Shown: positions 8,401-16,171 of the stretch, piece by piece
How the letters are laid out: each line of letters begins with the position of its first letter
Numbering within the stretch: the first letter of the stretch is position 1
Assembly: GCA_004000155.1 (NCBI GenBank)
Contig: RCSS01000356.1
Location: 1-20,630, forward strand
DNA from: Tubulinosema ratisbonensis
Taxonomy: Eukaryota > Microsporidia > Tubulinosematidae
Length of the DNA stretch: 20,630 nt
Reading direction: 5' to 3'
Program-made: the position numbers and the translations under genes
Notes under the pieces: generated by a model
What the model saw: the letters and a program-made list of their open reading frames with translations, nothing else
Told to the model about the DNA's origin: nothing
The model's database searches: none

Positions 8401-9958
8401 AATTGGATTTATTGAATTCTATTTCCTTTTCTTCTTCAGTGTCAAAAAAATCTTTTTTTATTTCATTTTTATCAAATTTTTCTTCGTTCATTTTATCATT
8501 TTCTTCTTTGTTTTTTAAATAAGAAAAGGCGTCCTTGTCAGACTCATTCAATTTTTCATCACTAAGATTTGAAACCTCTTTTGCTTGTAAAGATTCTTCT
8601 GACTTTTTAATAGTTAATTCATTTTCTTCCTCTATGCTTTTATCATCTGATAAAATTAAATTTTCTTGTTCTTTTTTCTCAAATTCTTTTTCAATCAAAT
8701 CTTGTTCTCTCAATTTATCTTTAATTTTTTTAATATCTTTGTCAATTTCTTCAATTTCTTCTTCATTTATTATCTCTGATTCTTTTTCTGATTTTTTTCC
8801 TCCTTTAATTCCATCACTAAAATTCTCTTCTAACACGTATATTAAATTTTTTTCAACACTCTTCCAGAAAATCTTTCTATCTAAATTTTCAAAAAATATT
8901 TCTGCGTACTTAAAATAATCATTTTTTTCTTCTTTTTGAAAATAAAATTCTTCAATTTCTCTTTTTTTATCGCCTTGTTTGATTTGAAAAAGAGATTTTA
9001 ACACCAATTTATCAACCAAATAATTAAAAAGTAATTCGTTATCAACCAAAATAATCATAATTCTAAAAAACAACGACAATTCCTCTTGTAAAATATTTTT
9101 CATGCTTTTGTAAATAAGCTCAAAATTTTTTTCATTTTTCAAATCAATCCATGATAAAATTCTTTTGTTTATAGAAAGATCTCTGAGTAAAAATAATTTA
9201 AGCACCGGTGAGAGTATTTTTATTATTTCTGATTGGTTGTTTATTTCTTTAATAGGAAAGAATGTGTTTAAAATGTCTAAAGATCCTCTTAAAACATTAA
9301 TTTGTTTATCTTGGAGAGAAGAACAAATAGCTAAGGTTACTTTGTTTTTTCTATCTAAATCACTTATACAATGATCTTCTTTAAATAAATAATTGATAAT
9401 TGATATCCTTAAGTGAGAATTAACAGTAAAAATATCCCAAAGTGATTCATAAAAAATAATTTTGTCAATAGAATTTTTAAATTTATCAAGTAAAACCAAA
9501 GTTTCATTAAAAAATTCATTTCCTTCAATTTCTATGAAAGGTAATAAACCAATCAAAACATTCTCAGAATATTTTTCTATTTCTTTGCCTAATGGCACAA
9601 TATTATCAGTCAAAATATTAAAATAATTTGATAAAGCCATTGTTTTGAGATTAGAAGCAGAAGTGAAAAAATTGAAGGTAATTGAATCAAATTTCTCTGC
9701 AAGATATTCTTTACTAAATTTATTAAATACTATTTGGTATGTTTCTAAACACTTTGTGTGTACACCAGCAGGCAATGCTGGGCTTAAACACTGAGTAAGC
9801 CTTTTTACCAATAAATCTAGATCGTAAATTTTATCAGGTTTGTATGAATTTAGAGTTCTATCCAATGAAGAGAGAAGTGAAATAAAATCTGACCATTCTT
9901 TTGCTGATTTAAATGCATCCAATTTCTTCTTTAGTTCCAATTTAAATTTTTCTTCCAT
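5432..9958 (-). CDS. DOP1: DOP1 (Dopey) membrane-trafficking scaffold
   Basis: Dopey proteins are very large peripheral scaffolds that work with MON2 and the flippase NEO1 in endosome-Golgi recycling. The N-terminal 290 residues match the Dopey N-terminal domain, for example WSDFISLLSSLDRTL, RLTQCLSPALPAGVHTKCLE, and a following stretch with PLGKEI and LLPFIEIEGNEFFNETLVLL. Residues about 380-540 are an acidic, Glu/Lys/Asp/Ser-rich low-complexity insert, probably disordered. The remaining roughly 970 residues are a leucine/isoleucine-rich helical array without motifs I can name. At 1508 aa it is close to the fungal length (about 1700) and strikingly long for a microsporidian protein. TTTACC then TT precedes the ATG. 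It is transcribed toward NOP58. Confidence 0.88.
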   Translation of the reverse strand: MEEKFKLELKKKLDAFKSAKEWSDFISLLSSLDRTLNSYKPDKIYDLDLLVKRLTQCLSPALPAGVHTKCLETYQIVFNKFSKEYLAEKFDSITFNFFTSASNLKTMALSNYFNILTDNIVPLGKEIEKYSENVLIGLLPFIEIEGNEFFNETLVLLDKFKNSIDKIIFYESLWDIFTVNSHLRISIINYLFKEDHCISDLDRKNKVTLAICSSLQDKQINVLRGSLDILNTFFPIKEINNQSEIIKILSPVLKLFLLRDLSINKRILSWIDLKNEKNFELIYKSMKNILQEELSLFFRIMIILVDNELLFNYLVDKLVLKSLFQIKQGDKKREIEEFYFQKEEKNDYFKYAEIFFENLDRKIFWKSVEKNLIYVLEENFSDGIKGGKKSEKESEIINEEEIEEIDKDIKKIKDKLREQDLIEKEFEKKEQENLILSDDKSIEEENELTIKKSEESLQAKEVSNLSDEKLNESDKDAFSYLKNKEENDKMNEEKFDKNEIKKDFFDTEEEKEIEFNKSNLEEEKEKYISEDMSEDHNKQTFITRSTDEFLELLIFIFDRYKLINDDIKSEFIPNLLIKICQNYQKFEIITLLHFFDKYKMNINNLELSYSFRKLISIEDFLAFCTLLEIFIKHFSFLKDFDENFWQTFYKKFIKLSPTKKQKLIPLFNLILQNEEHKSNILEIFDLKIFFDNFISQIEENSVKYFYNYNFVFEKQLEILFLNYISDLDEQIIEKVNLFFYYLYNYLDISDESFFDVLVCFSYKLENISNFNSKLPENHNFKTQEINETKSLEVKTKIIELFYNIYNNKVIINLIINHLELNRKNNKIKNSRKILGILNVLKCFIKYSTSFCEYLSKESSITSVTLSLLDILLGITVNYDLELKEVNYDITILSLDLINLLYFNGIVARKEIISFDLSKLFEFVVNSKNPFLLIKITTLLEISVNGFKKTEYSALEVVNANLNNIDILFRVIFKMENKISQFGLFSKIVNFRDKENIYLIYKIIKFVVEYNQFYNKDDLESLINTLINNINIIFLSIQKDFLQKEEENDPRFSFFFYYSDKILSILLNKFTKIVIDSVLNTNLMIHKFKIKSKIYDLILKRVLGDNKSLSFLFELNRNLTKDTLKSVILDNKSTIEEIWLLNRKSLDFYHYRFIIDLYLKAKREKEENISKIFNNLLNYIQKSIGYRNREIIKIYDIVIKGYKKINYNPTLFHSILFTLLNEKEKELKEINLEIIYDLSNEINFKQIWDYFLSSDFFYGKIDLKHKLIKNYVKNESARFGELLAKIDQGFFLTKESELQNKYQALKRAAFFMLAGEVNQFMSYFPKILEKLIELINIDPSIRKIFFLLLRVLVVKNNHSKLSNLWPSLFNEIFKFIDIKSNEIFKFMDTLFLINSGETKEFQSKFFVKKNYKKIYYEGIGLITNEPDTFEDDSIFSKLKFKNDLKEIKDFIPIPPKRKSFLPVKKNLKENDIKEYLTYVCYYYKHLDEYSIEIDDENFLQSILVEFDEE

Positions 9959-9960
9959 AA

Positions 9961-9966
9961 GGTAAA
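9961..9966 (-). promoter_or_regulatory. CCC-like start-site motif of DOP1
   Basis: On the minus strand TTTACC-TT-ATG. It is a shorter version of the heptamer, with two C residues. Confidence 0.5.
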
Positions 9967-10200
9967 TAAAGATATTTTATTTATAAAAAAACTAACCAAT
10001 TAAATTTGTGAAAATTAATTATTTATTTTAAGGAGCTTAACAAATTAATAGGTTAAATATAAAGATAATAAAAATTTTTATAAAATTACCAATAAAATAA
10101 GTTTATTTGTAAATGACAGAGTAACAAAATTTATAATTCGTTAGAATTTGGTATATTTCTATAATATCTATCTTATCATAAATTCTTTTAATTTTTGCCT

Positions 10201-10258
10201 GAAGATAGGAAATCCATAAGAAGATCTACTATATGTATTTATATATAAAATAGAAATA
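10201..10258 (+). repeat. Dispersed repeat, copy A
   Basis: Contains GGAAATCCATAAGAAGATCT followed by an A/T tail. It shares the AAATCC-x-TA-xx-AA-x-ATCT core with copies at 10861 and 16911. Boundaries are approximate; similarity between A and B extends over about 60 nt at roughly two-thirds identity by eye. Confidence 0.4.
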
Positions 10259-10312
10259 TCTAGTATAAGAAACATGAGCTAAAATAACTTTCTACATAAT
10301 TAGGTATAGCAC

Positions 10313-10429
10313 ATGATATTGATAGCCTTTTCCCCAGCCAAAACCCTCCTACGCACATTCTATTTACTGCCTAAGTCTATCTTTTTGCTGGCTGTCGTTA
10401 TAAAATTTGTCATTTTTTATGATTTTTAA
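10313..10429 (+). other. GC-richer island with a 38-codon open frame
   Basis: Within an otherwise A/T desert, about 10325-10395 is markedly richer in C and G. It is open from ATG 10313 to TAA 10427-10429, giving a hydrophobic peptide beginning MILIAFSPAKTLLRTF. The same stretch holds CAGCCA (10335-10340) and its inverse TGGCTG (10389-10394), so a structured RNA is an alternative. There is no CCC-like motif upstream and no family is recognised. It may be a small gene, an RNA gene or a fossil. Confidence 0.2.
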
Positions 10430-10860
10430 AGAATAAATAATGTAATTTTATTCATTAGCATTTGTTGTAGACTTGAGGGTAACTGTCTAAAAATAGAAGG
10501 TGTAAGCAAATTGATTAGAAATTTTTAGTTTTTAATTAATTTATCAATTTTCACTGTGGGTGATAAGGTATATGGTAGGTATTTTTATAATATTTATATG
10601 GAATAAAATAATATCTTCTTTAATTATTTGTACATATTACCTGTGCGTAATACGTTTATAACAGAAATTTAAAAATTTAGAATCTTCTAATGTTATTAAT
10701 AGTAATGTTTTAATTAATACTGTATTTTGAGAGTTTAAAGTAAATGAACTTTTTCCTTATAATTTTAGTTAATTTTAAAAATTTGGTTTCTAACATTTAG
10801 GATAGTAATTTACATTTTTTTCTAAAATTGTTGTTATAATAGTATTTTTTTTTGTTGTCA

Positions 10861-10920
10861 AAGAATGATAAATCCATATTAAAATCTTCTTTTATACATT
10901 TTATATAAAATAAAAATTAT
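10861..10920 (+). repeat. Dispersed repeat, copy B
   Basis: Begins AAGAATGATAAATCCATATT and continues with AAAATCTTCT. It matches copy C in the leading AAGAATG and copy A through the A/T tail (TTATATAAAATA). Confidence 0.4.
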
Positions 10921-11781
10921 AATAGTGAAATGTTTGTACATTAAAACTACAGAATACTTAGATTTTTAGATTGAAAAATTAATCAAATTTACTAAATAGG
11001 ATTAAATCCTATAAAGACGATATTTTTAAATTACTTTGTATTCAATCAATTATCATATAAAATCAAAAGTAATATTTCTTTAAATATCATTGAATAGAAG
11101 TAAATAAATAGTTTTTACAATTTTTATAGTTTCGAGAATTAATTTAAAAATGAAAATTTTTTATACGTAGAATTCTTAAAAGAAATAATATTATTAATAC
11201 AACCAAAATATTTTTAAAATCAAATGAAAAAGAATTTTTAGAAATTAGAGTATAAAAATAAGATATTATCATTCAAAAAAATAAATCAAATAGAATTTAT
11301 TGAATCACTTGATTTTTTAAAAATATAAAAGAATTAAAAATTATTCTACAATAAAAAACACTATTTTATTTAAAAGAGTTAGGTATTTAAATAGAATATT
11401 TAAACATTTATTATGATTAAAGAGAACAAAAAAAAATTTAAAAAAACACACACATTTCTTGAATTTTACAGACAATTTATACAACAAAATCTTTTCTCTA
11501 TAATCAGAATGTTAATATAGTTATCTAATCAAAACTTTTTTCTACAAACAAAGATATTAAAAATTATAAAAAGGTGATATTTTATAAGTTAAGTTCACTT
11601 TTTTTAAAAAGAATTGTTTTTTCTTAATTTACACCTAAAAATTAAAATTTCTTTGTTTTTTTATAGTAAATGCATTAATAGAAAAATTTTGTAATGTTTG
11701 CTAAAAATTTTCTTATTTTTTTTATATTTTAGTAAAACAAAATCAAATAATTTTTAAAAAATGAACACTTTACTACGTAAT

Positions 11782-12891
11782 TTAATGAAGTTTCTTTTTA
11801 ATACTCCTTAAAACATCATCCCCCTTTTCTACCAGCACATTCACATAATCATAAGACTCTTCTACAACACTAACAGTCATAGCCACTCTGTCTATTTTAC
11901 AATTCAATTTGTCAATGTAAATAAAATAAATCAACTCATCTTCTAAAACTTTAACATCAATATTAAAAATATCAGCCATGGTTTGTAAGGAAAGTGTTTT
12001 ATAACTGGATAATAATTGTTGATAAGCTCTGACTAAAATTTCTCTTAAAAAGATATTTACATATCTTTTTNAGTGTAATTCTTCATTCAGGTAAAATACA
12101 AACATATACAAATTTTCTAATATGTTTGAGTAATCACAGTTGTAAAGTGATTCTGCTAATCTTATTCCTACTTCTAATCTTTCTCTTTCTTCTAAAATAC
12201 TACTTGAAGTAAGAATCTTTTCATAAATTTCGTTTCTTTTGTAAGAAAGTAAACCTGTAAAGATTGTGTATAAACACAATTTGTTAAAAGAAAATAACTC
12301 TTTAGAATCAAAAGTTGTCAAAGATTCATGAAATAAAATGGATGCTCTTTTAAAATCTCCTTTTTTTAAACAAAAAATTCCTTCGTAAACCTTAAATTTG
12401 TTTTTTCTATCCCAGTCACACCCACTTTCACACAATTCCTTTGCTAAAATGATAGAATTTTCTAACAAATGAACATTTTTTAAAATTAAAGCCATTCTTA
12501 TTTTACAAAGTAAAACATCCATGTTCAAAGAAACTGAAGGATTTATAGAAGTAATTTTTTTCATAAAATGTTCACTATTTTCTAAATCAAGGATTTTTGC
12601 ATAAAATTCTGCTAATTCTCTTTCTTTTTCATAAATAATTGCTTCGTTATCACTGTTCTCTTCTATTTCTTTCTTTAGTTGGCTTATTTTTGCTTGGTTC
12701 TTCTCTTTTAATGCATTATATTCATTTTTATCAAAAGAGATTAAATCTTCTTCGTAAAATTTCTCGTACAAACTAACCATTCCTTCTTCTACAACAAATT
12801 TCTTAAGTTCTTCTGACTTAGTTTTGTTTAACTTTGCTTTATGCACCAAATTTAATATTTCAAGGCTCGGTTTTTTAAATTCTAATTCCAT
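11782..12891 (-). CDS. RPN7: RPN7 (PSMD6) 26S proteasome lid subunit
   Basis: RPN7 is a PCI-domain scaffold of the proteasome regulatory particle lid. The 369-aa protein (family about 390-430) has an N-terminal helical repeat region, the diagnostic GCDWDRKNKFKVYEGIFCL at 157-175 followed by GDFKRASILFHESLTTF, and a C-terminal PCI domain at about 225-345 with a winged-helix part (LSLQTMADIFNIDVKVLEDE). The frame is open further upstream to 12948, but the extra 19 residues are low-complexity and would overlap the divergent neighbour's start. The ATG at 12891 is chosen because TTTACCC abuts it exactly, as at MAD1. One residue (274) is unresolved. It is head-to-head with the FY-rich gene. Confidence 0.92.
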   Translation of the reverse strand: MELEFKKPSLEILNLVHKAKLNKTKSEELKKFVVEEGMVSLYEKFYEEDLISFDKNEYNALKEKNQAKISQLKKEIEENSDNEAIIYEKERELAEFYAKILDLENSEHFMKKITSINPSVSLNMDVLLCKIRMALILKNVHLLENSIILAKELCESGCDWDRKNKFKVYEGIFCLKKGDFKRASILFHESLTTFDSKELFSFNKLCLYTIFTGLLSYKRNEIYEKILTSSSILEERERLEVGIRLAESLYNCDYSNILENLYMFVFYLNEELHXKRYVNIFLREILVRAYQQLLSSYKTLSLQTMADIFNIDVKVLEDELIYFIYIDKLNCKIDRVAMTVSVVEESYDYVNVLVEKGDDVLRSIKKKLH

Positions 12892-12898
12892 GGGTAAA
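12892..12898 (-). promoter_or_regulatory. CCC-like start-site motif of RPN7
   Basis: TTTACCC directly adjoins the ATG on the minus strand. The whole gap to the divergent FY-rich gene is 45 nt (12892-12936), nearly pure A/T beyond this motif, so both promoters must fit in it or in the neighbouring coding sequence. Confidence 0.65.
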
Positions 12899-12936
12899 TA
12901 AAAAAAAATAAAAAAAATATTTTTTTTTAAAAAAGC

Positions 12937-13557
12937 ATGAATGATCAAACAAAAAGCACAGAAAAAAAATATGAAAAAATAAATGACATGATTAATTTAA
13001 GAGAGAGCCTTAAACTTAAAAATTTTGAGTTGGATGAAGAAAGTAAAGATACTTTGGCTAGTAATTTATGCATGTATGACTTAATTTTGTTAAACAACAG
13101 TATTTTAAACAAAGAAAGCATTACCACTGACATTACATCAGGGATAAAAGACAATTATGAACTGACAACTTTAGCTAAACCTTTTATTTGCATTGGTAAA
13201 AAATCTTTGATTGTGGTAATAAATTTTGGCATAAAACCAAAGGACAACCAAGGAAATTTTATAAAAGCAAATTATTTTATTCCCATAAATTATAAAGCTA
13301 AAAGATTATTCGATAAACACAATAAGATTGGAGAGCCAGGAAATATGTTTTACACTTGTAAAGTTACAGCTAAAAAGAATATTCCTGTGTATTCTATTGT
13401 AACAGATGATGGATTAAGGTTTATAGGTGGTAAAGAGATTTTTAAAGAATTTTCTGGACTGTTTGGCAGTAATTTTGATTTTAAGAACATTGATGACTTT
13501 TTTGGTATCACTGAAGTGGGGATACAAAAGAAATTGGAAGCTAGAGAATTTGAATAA
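12937..13557 (+). CDS. FY-rich (FYRN/FYRC) domain protein
   Basis: FYRN and FYRC are paired halves of one fold found in chromatin proteins such as MLL/trithorax, plant JmjC demethylases and TBRG1. This 206-aa protein has a polar N-terminus (1-80). An FYRN-like part at about 88-128 includes KSLIVVINFG and YFIPINYKAKRLF, equivalent to the family's Y-x-x-P-x-GYxSxR pattern. An FYRC-like part at about 137-202 includes MFYTCKV, PVYSIVTDDG, a glycine-aromatic stretch and FFGITEVGIQKKLE, the family's FGL-x-x-P-x-V ending. No SET, PHD or JmjC domain is present, so it resembles a stand-alone adaptor of the TBRG1 kind. A nuclear role is inferred from the domain only. No CCC-like motif precedes the start; the context is AAAGCATG, as at the haspin gene. 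Confidence 0.72.
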   Translation: MNDQTKSTEKKYEKINDMINLRESLKLKNFELDEESKDTLASNLCMYDLILLNNSILNKESITTDITSGIKDNYELTTLAKPFICIGKKSLIVVINFGIKPKDNQGNFIKANYFIPINYKAKRLFDKHNKIGEPGNMFYTCKVTAKKNIPVYSIVTDDGLRFIGGKEIFKEFSGLFGSNFDFKNIDDFFGITEVGIQKKLEAREFE

Positions 13558-13691
13558 ACTGTTTTTTTAAAATTTACGCATAAAATGTTAAATTTTTTTT
13601 ATAGACAGGATAAAGTTTGCTGTCAAAATATAAAATTTTAATATTTTTTTTAAAATAAAGAATTTAAATTCTTTTCATTTAAAAAATAAAA

Positions 13692-14978
13692 ATGAATTTT
13701 AAAAAAACCCTAAGAATGCAAGCAGAAAGATCTCATCAGTTGCTTAGAAAGTACTGTTCATACACCTTCTTTAACCTTTTGTTTATAGCAGCCATAGCAA
13801 ATATGTTCTCTAAGAATTTATTTAATACCCTCAACAAGCCACTTTACTACATCCACAGAGTCAAAAACATAGAATACATTTTCTTTCTGGCATCATTCAC
13901 AATGGTACTATACTTACAGTATGAAAAGTATGTTCAGAATATCTCTAAAAAGAAACTCTTTATTTTAACATTTCTTTCCAGAATGATTTTTTATTCTACT
14001 TTTAAAATTGTGCTTTATTTTGGTTTTGGATTGTCAGTCAATTATTACAGAAATTTTGTTTTATTTATTATTTTNAATTTGTGGTTTGCTTTGTTTGACT
14101 TGTTTTATTATTTTAGTGGCAAAGTAAATATTAAGACTTACAAGCCAGAAGGGGTTATAATTTTATTTTTTAAAAAATCATGGACATTTTTAAAAGAGAG
14201 CCATAAAACAATGATTTTACCTTTTATTTTATCATTTATAACTTATAAATCACTCAGAACTATTTGTTTTAATTACATTTTAAAGAAAGAAAATTCATTT
14301 TTTAAAGAAATTTTTCATTATTTTATTTCTTTTTTGGTGTGTTATATTTCTTCTTTCTTTTTCAACTTTCTTCATAATTTAACTATTTTTTCTTATGATT
14401 ATAACATAAGCAACGTAGATAATTGTATTTTTAATGATGTTAAGTTTGAAGAATTAGAAGTTCATCCTTTATTCTTTAATAAATTAATGAGTTGTTTTGA
14501 AGAAATGAACACAAAAATAAAAATAGTAAAAACCAAGGCAGTGGTAAATTATTTAAAAAAATGTATGTTTTTAGAAGTAGAAAAGATAAAAGAAATACTT
14601 AAAAAATTAGAAGAACTTTATTGGAATGTACAAAGTACAAAATATTTTCTTTTCACTGAGTGTAGAGTAGTAAAGAAAAACCAGCCTGATCCTGTTTTTA
14701 AAAGGTTACCAACTTATAATTATATAGAAATTTTTAAAGAAGAANNCAAAGCATTTTTTATAAAAAAATTTTATAAATTTGCTTTGAATAATTCATTTGA
14801 ATATTTAAAAGAAATGTATTCTTTTATGGAGGATGCTGATAAACAAGATGGATTATTTAAATTAATAGATGATGTAAATTATGCAGTAAAAAAAGATTTA
14901 AACAACTTAAAAGAAAAGGGTGTAGACTTAGAAAGAAAATTAGGGCTCTTCTTATGGAAGGATGTATTATCTCAATAA
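13692..14978 (+). CDS. Six-pass membrane protein, candidate nucleoporin NDC1
   Basis: I do not recognise this by sequence motifs. The 428-aa protein has about six hydrophobic segments in the first 230 residues (approximately 24-40, 58-77, 88-112, 119-142, 173-190 and 205-230). A soluble C-terminal half of about 200 residues follows, mostly charged helix (for example EVEKIKEILKKLEELYWN). Short basic N-terminus, six membrane passes and a cytosolic tail is the layout of NDC1, the nuclear-pore and spindle-pole-body anchor, and the size would be a reduced version. Other multi-pass envelope proteins would fit equally well. Two unresolved residues come from Ns at about 14075 and 14745-14746. It ends 39 nt before the convergent ARV1 stop. 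Confidence 0.5.
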   Translation: MNFKKTLRMQAERSHQLLRKYCSYTFFNLLFIAAIANMFSKNLFNTLNKPLYYIHRVKNIEYIFFLASFTMVLYLQYEKYVQNISKKKLFILTFLSRMIFYSTFKIVLYFGFGLSVNYYRNFVLFIIXNLWFALFDLFYYFSGKVNIKTYKPEGVIILFFKKSWTFLKESHKTMILPFILSFITYKSLRTICFNYILKKENSFFKEIFHYFISFLVCYISSFFFNFLHNLTIFSYDYNISNVDNCIFNDVKFEELEVHPLFFNKLMSCFEEMNTKIKIVKTKAVVNYLKKCMFLEVEKIKEILKKLEELYWNVQSTKYFLFTECRVVKKNQPDPVFKRLPTYNYIEIFKEEXKAFFIKKFYKFALNNSFEYLKEMYSFMEDADKQDGLFKLIDDVNYAVKKDLNNLKEKGVDLERKLGLFLWKDVLSQ

Positions 14979-15017
14979 AAAATGCATAAAAAATATTTAA
15001 TTTTATAAAAAAAACAT

Positions 15018-15654
15018 TTAATTTTTAATGAATAATATTTCACAAATAAAATAAGAAATAATTTTTGATAGTAAAATTAGAAAGAGTGCTTTAAAAAAAG
15101 AGATTCTTTTCATTAACTTAACCACTTTAACATTTACAATTAAATTAATAAAATTTAACACATATTCATATTCACTCTTACTTTCATAATCCCAAAGTAT
15201 AAACAGGAATTTAATAGACAATAAATATTCACTAAAAATTAATGCCCATGTTAACTTAAAGAAATTTTCTGACATAAACAAACTAAGAATACTTGCATAA
15301 AATAAGAAATGAAATAAAATTTTAACAAATGCATAAAAAACCAAAGAATAAACAAAATTCTTAGCACTTTCTTTACAAAACAACATAACTTCTATCCAAA
15401 TATTAAACATTTTAAATAAAAACAGCTTCTTTCTGTCTAAATGATTGTTATATATAAAATGTATCAACACTTTATTTTTAAAAAGTAATAATTCTATTAC
15501 CTTTACTGTTTCTGATAATTCAAAGTATTTGTCTACGTATTTTTTGCAGAATTTCTAATTAAGTTTTACTTACGCATTTTGTTAATTGAATGTAATTTTG
15601 TCTTTCTCTAAATATTCTTTTTGCTTTGTTATTGCATTCTACGCACCTGTTCAT
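15018..15654 (-). CDS. ARV1: ARV1 lipid-homeostasis ER protein, two exons
   Basis: ARV1 is an ER membrane protein needed for sterol and GPI-precursor distribution. Exon 1 (15574-15654) encodes 27 residues with CVEC (Cys4, Cys7) and ends in Cys27; a 19-nt intron (15555-15573) follows. Exon 2 (15018-15554) opens with KFC, completing the second zinc pair CKFC (27-30), then YVDKYFEL and VIELLLFKNKVLIHFIYNNH, which is the ARV1 homology domain order (CxxC-x19-CxxC-DKYIE-LLLxKxxVYRHLxxN). About four membrane segments lie in the last 115 residues. The spliced protein is 205 aa. Without splicing, the exon 1 frame stops four codons after Cys27, and exon 2 alone lacks the zinc ribbon. No CCC-like motif is seen before the ATG. 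Confidence 0.87.
15555..15573 (-). other. 19-nt spliceosomal intron in ARV1
   Basis: The minus-strand sequence is GTAAGTAAAACTTAATTAG. It has a perfect GTAAGT donor, a branch-point-like ACTTAAT merged with the acceptor TAG, and sits near the 5' end in phase 0, as microsporidian introns usually do. Removing it joins Cys27 to KFC and restores the zinc ribbon. Length is not a multiple of three and contains an in-frame TAA. The next downstream AG would put exon 2 in the wrong frame. Confidence 0.85.
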
Positions 15655-16107
15655 AAAAAATAAATAATAAATTAATAAAAATTTTATTTTTTTTTATGCA
15701 AATAATCATTTTTATTTAACTTAAAAATTAAAATTTTTTTGCTATTTAAGGAATAATACGTAGACTTAAAATTATACCTTCTTTAATATTATTAAGTTTA
15801 TTTACTTAATTAAATTAAGTTATATTTCAAAATTGTTGAATAGTAAATTTATTTAAAAAATATGATTGGTTAATTTTATATTCATGTTAAATAAAAATGA
15901 ACTAATTATTTTTAAAAATACCTAAAATATCTTTTTTAATAACAATCAATCAATTATGTTTTTAATAAACTTTTAATTTTGTTTGTGCTGTCAAAGTCAA
16001 AAAATATAAAATTTATTGCTTAAAAATTTGTAAATAAACAAAAAAATTGAAAACATTCTGTATTTATACATAAAAGAAAAACAATTTTAAAACAATTTAT
16101 TTATTCT
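15655..16107. other. AT-rich intergenic region, nothing recognised
   Basis: About 450 nt upstream of ARV1 and downstream of the small basic gene. It consists of A/T-biased sequence with frequent stops; no RNA gene or repeat was seen. Confidence 0.5.
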
Positions 16108-16171
16108 TCAATAAAAATATGCTGATTCCATGTTAAATTCATTTTCACCAAAATCAAATGACAGTGCAAAA

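Larger units (their letters stand above)
9959..11781. other. 1.8-kb AT-rich gene desert
   Basis: No convincing long frame on either strand. It contains two diverged copies of a roughly 60-nt word (10201 and 10861) with a third copy at 16911, and one local GC-richer island at about 10325-10395 that could encode a 38-codon hydrophobic peptide or fold into a hairpin. The rest is A/T-biased sequence with many stops. It could be eroded transposon or gene remains. Apart from a TTTACC-type motif for DOP1 at its left edge, no start signal linked to an open frame was seen. Confidence 0.5.

Noticed and set aside
8535..8918. A plus-strand 127-codon Ser/Phe-rich frame inside DOP1.
   Set aside because: It is the antisense of the acidic Glu/Lys/Asp-rich insert of DOP1; its composition is the expected mirror image.
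10200..10700. Possible spliceosomal snRNA (U1-like ATTACCTG near 10640) or RNase P RNA in the gene desert.
   Set aside because: None of the required core motifs (ACTTACCTG at a 5' end, ACAGAGAA, Sm site context, P RNA core blocks) could be found in correct order.
12892..12948. A 19-residue hydrophobic extension at the N-terminus of RPN7.
   Set aside because: It crosses the TTTACCC motif that abuts the ATG at 12891, overlaps the divergent gene's start, and proteasome lid subunits have no signal peptide.
15537..15573. A longer ARV1 intron using the next AG (in ACGTAG) as acceptor.
   Set aside because: It would remove the second zinc pair and put exon 2 out of frame, whereas the 19-nt version restores both.
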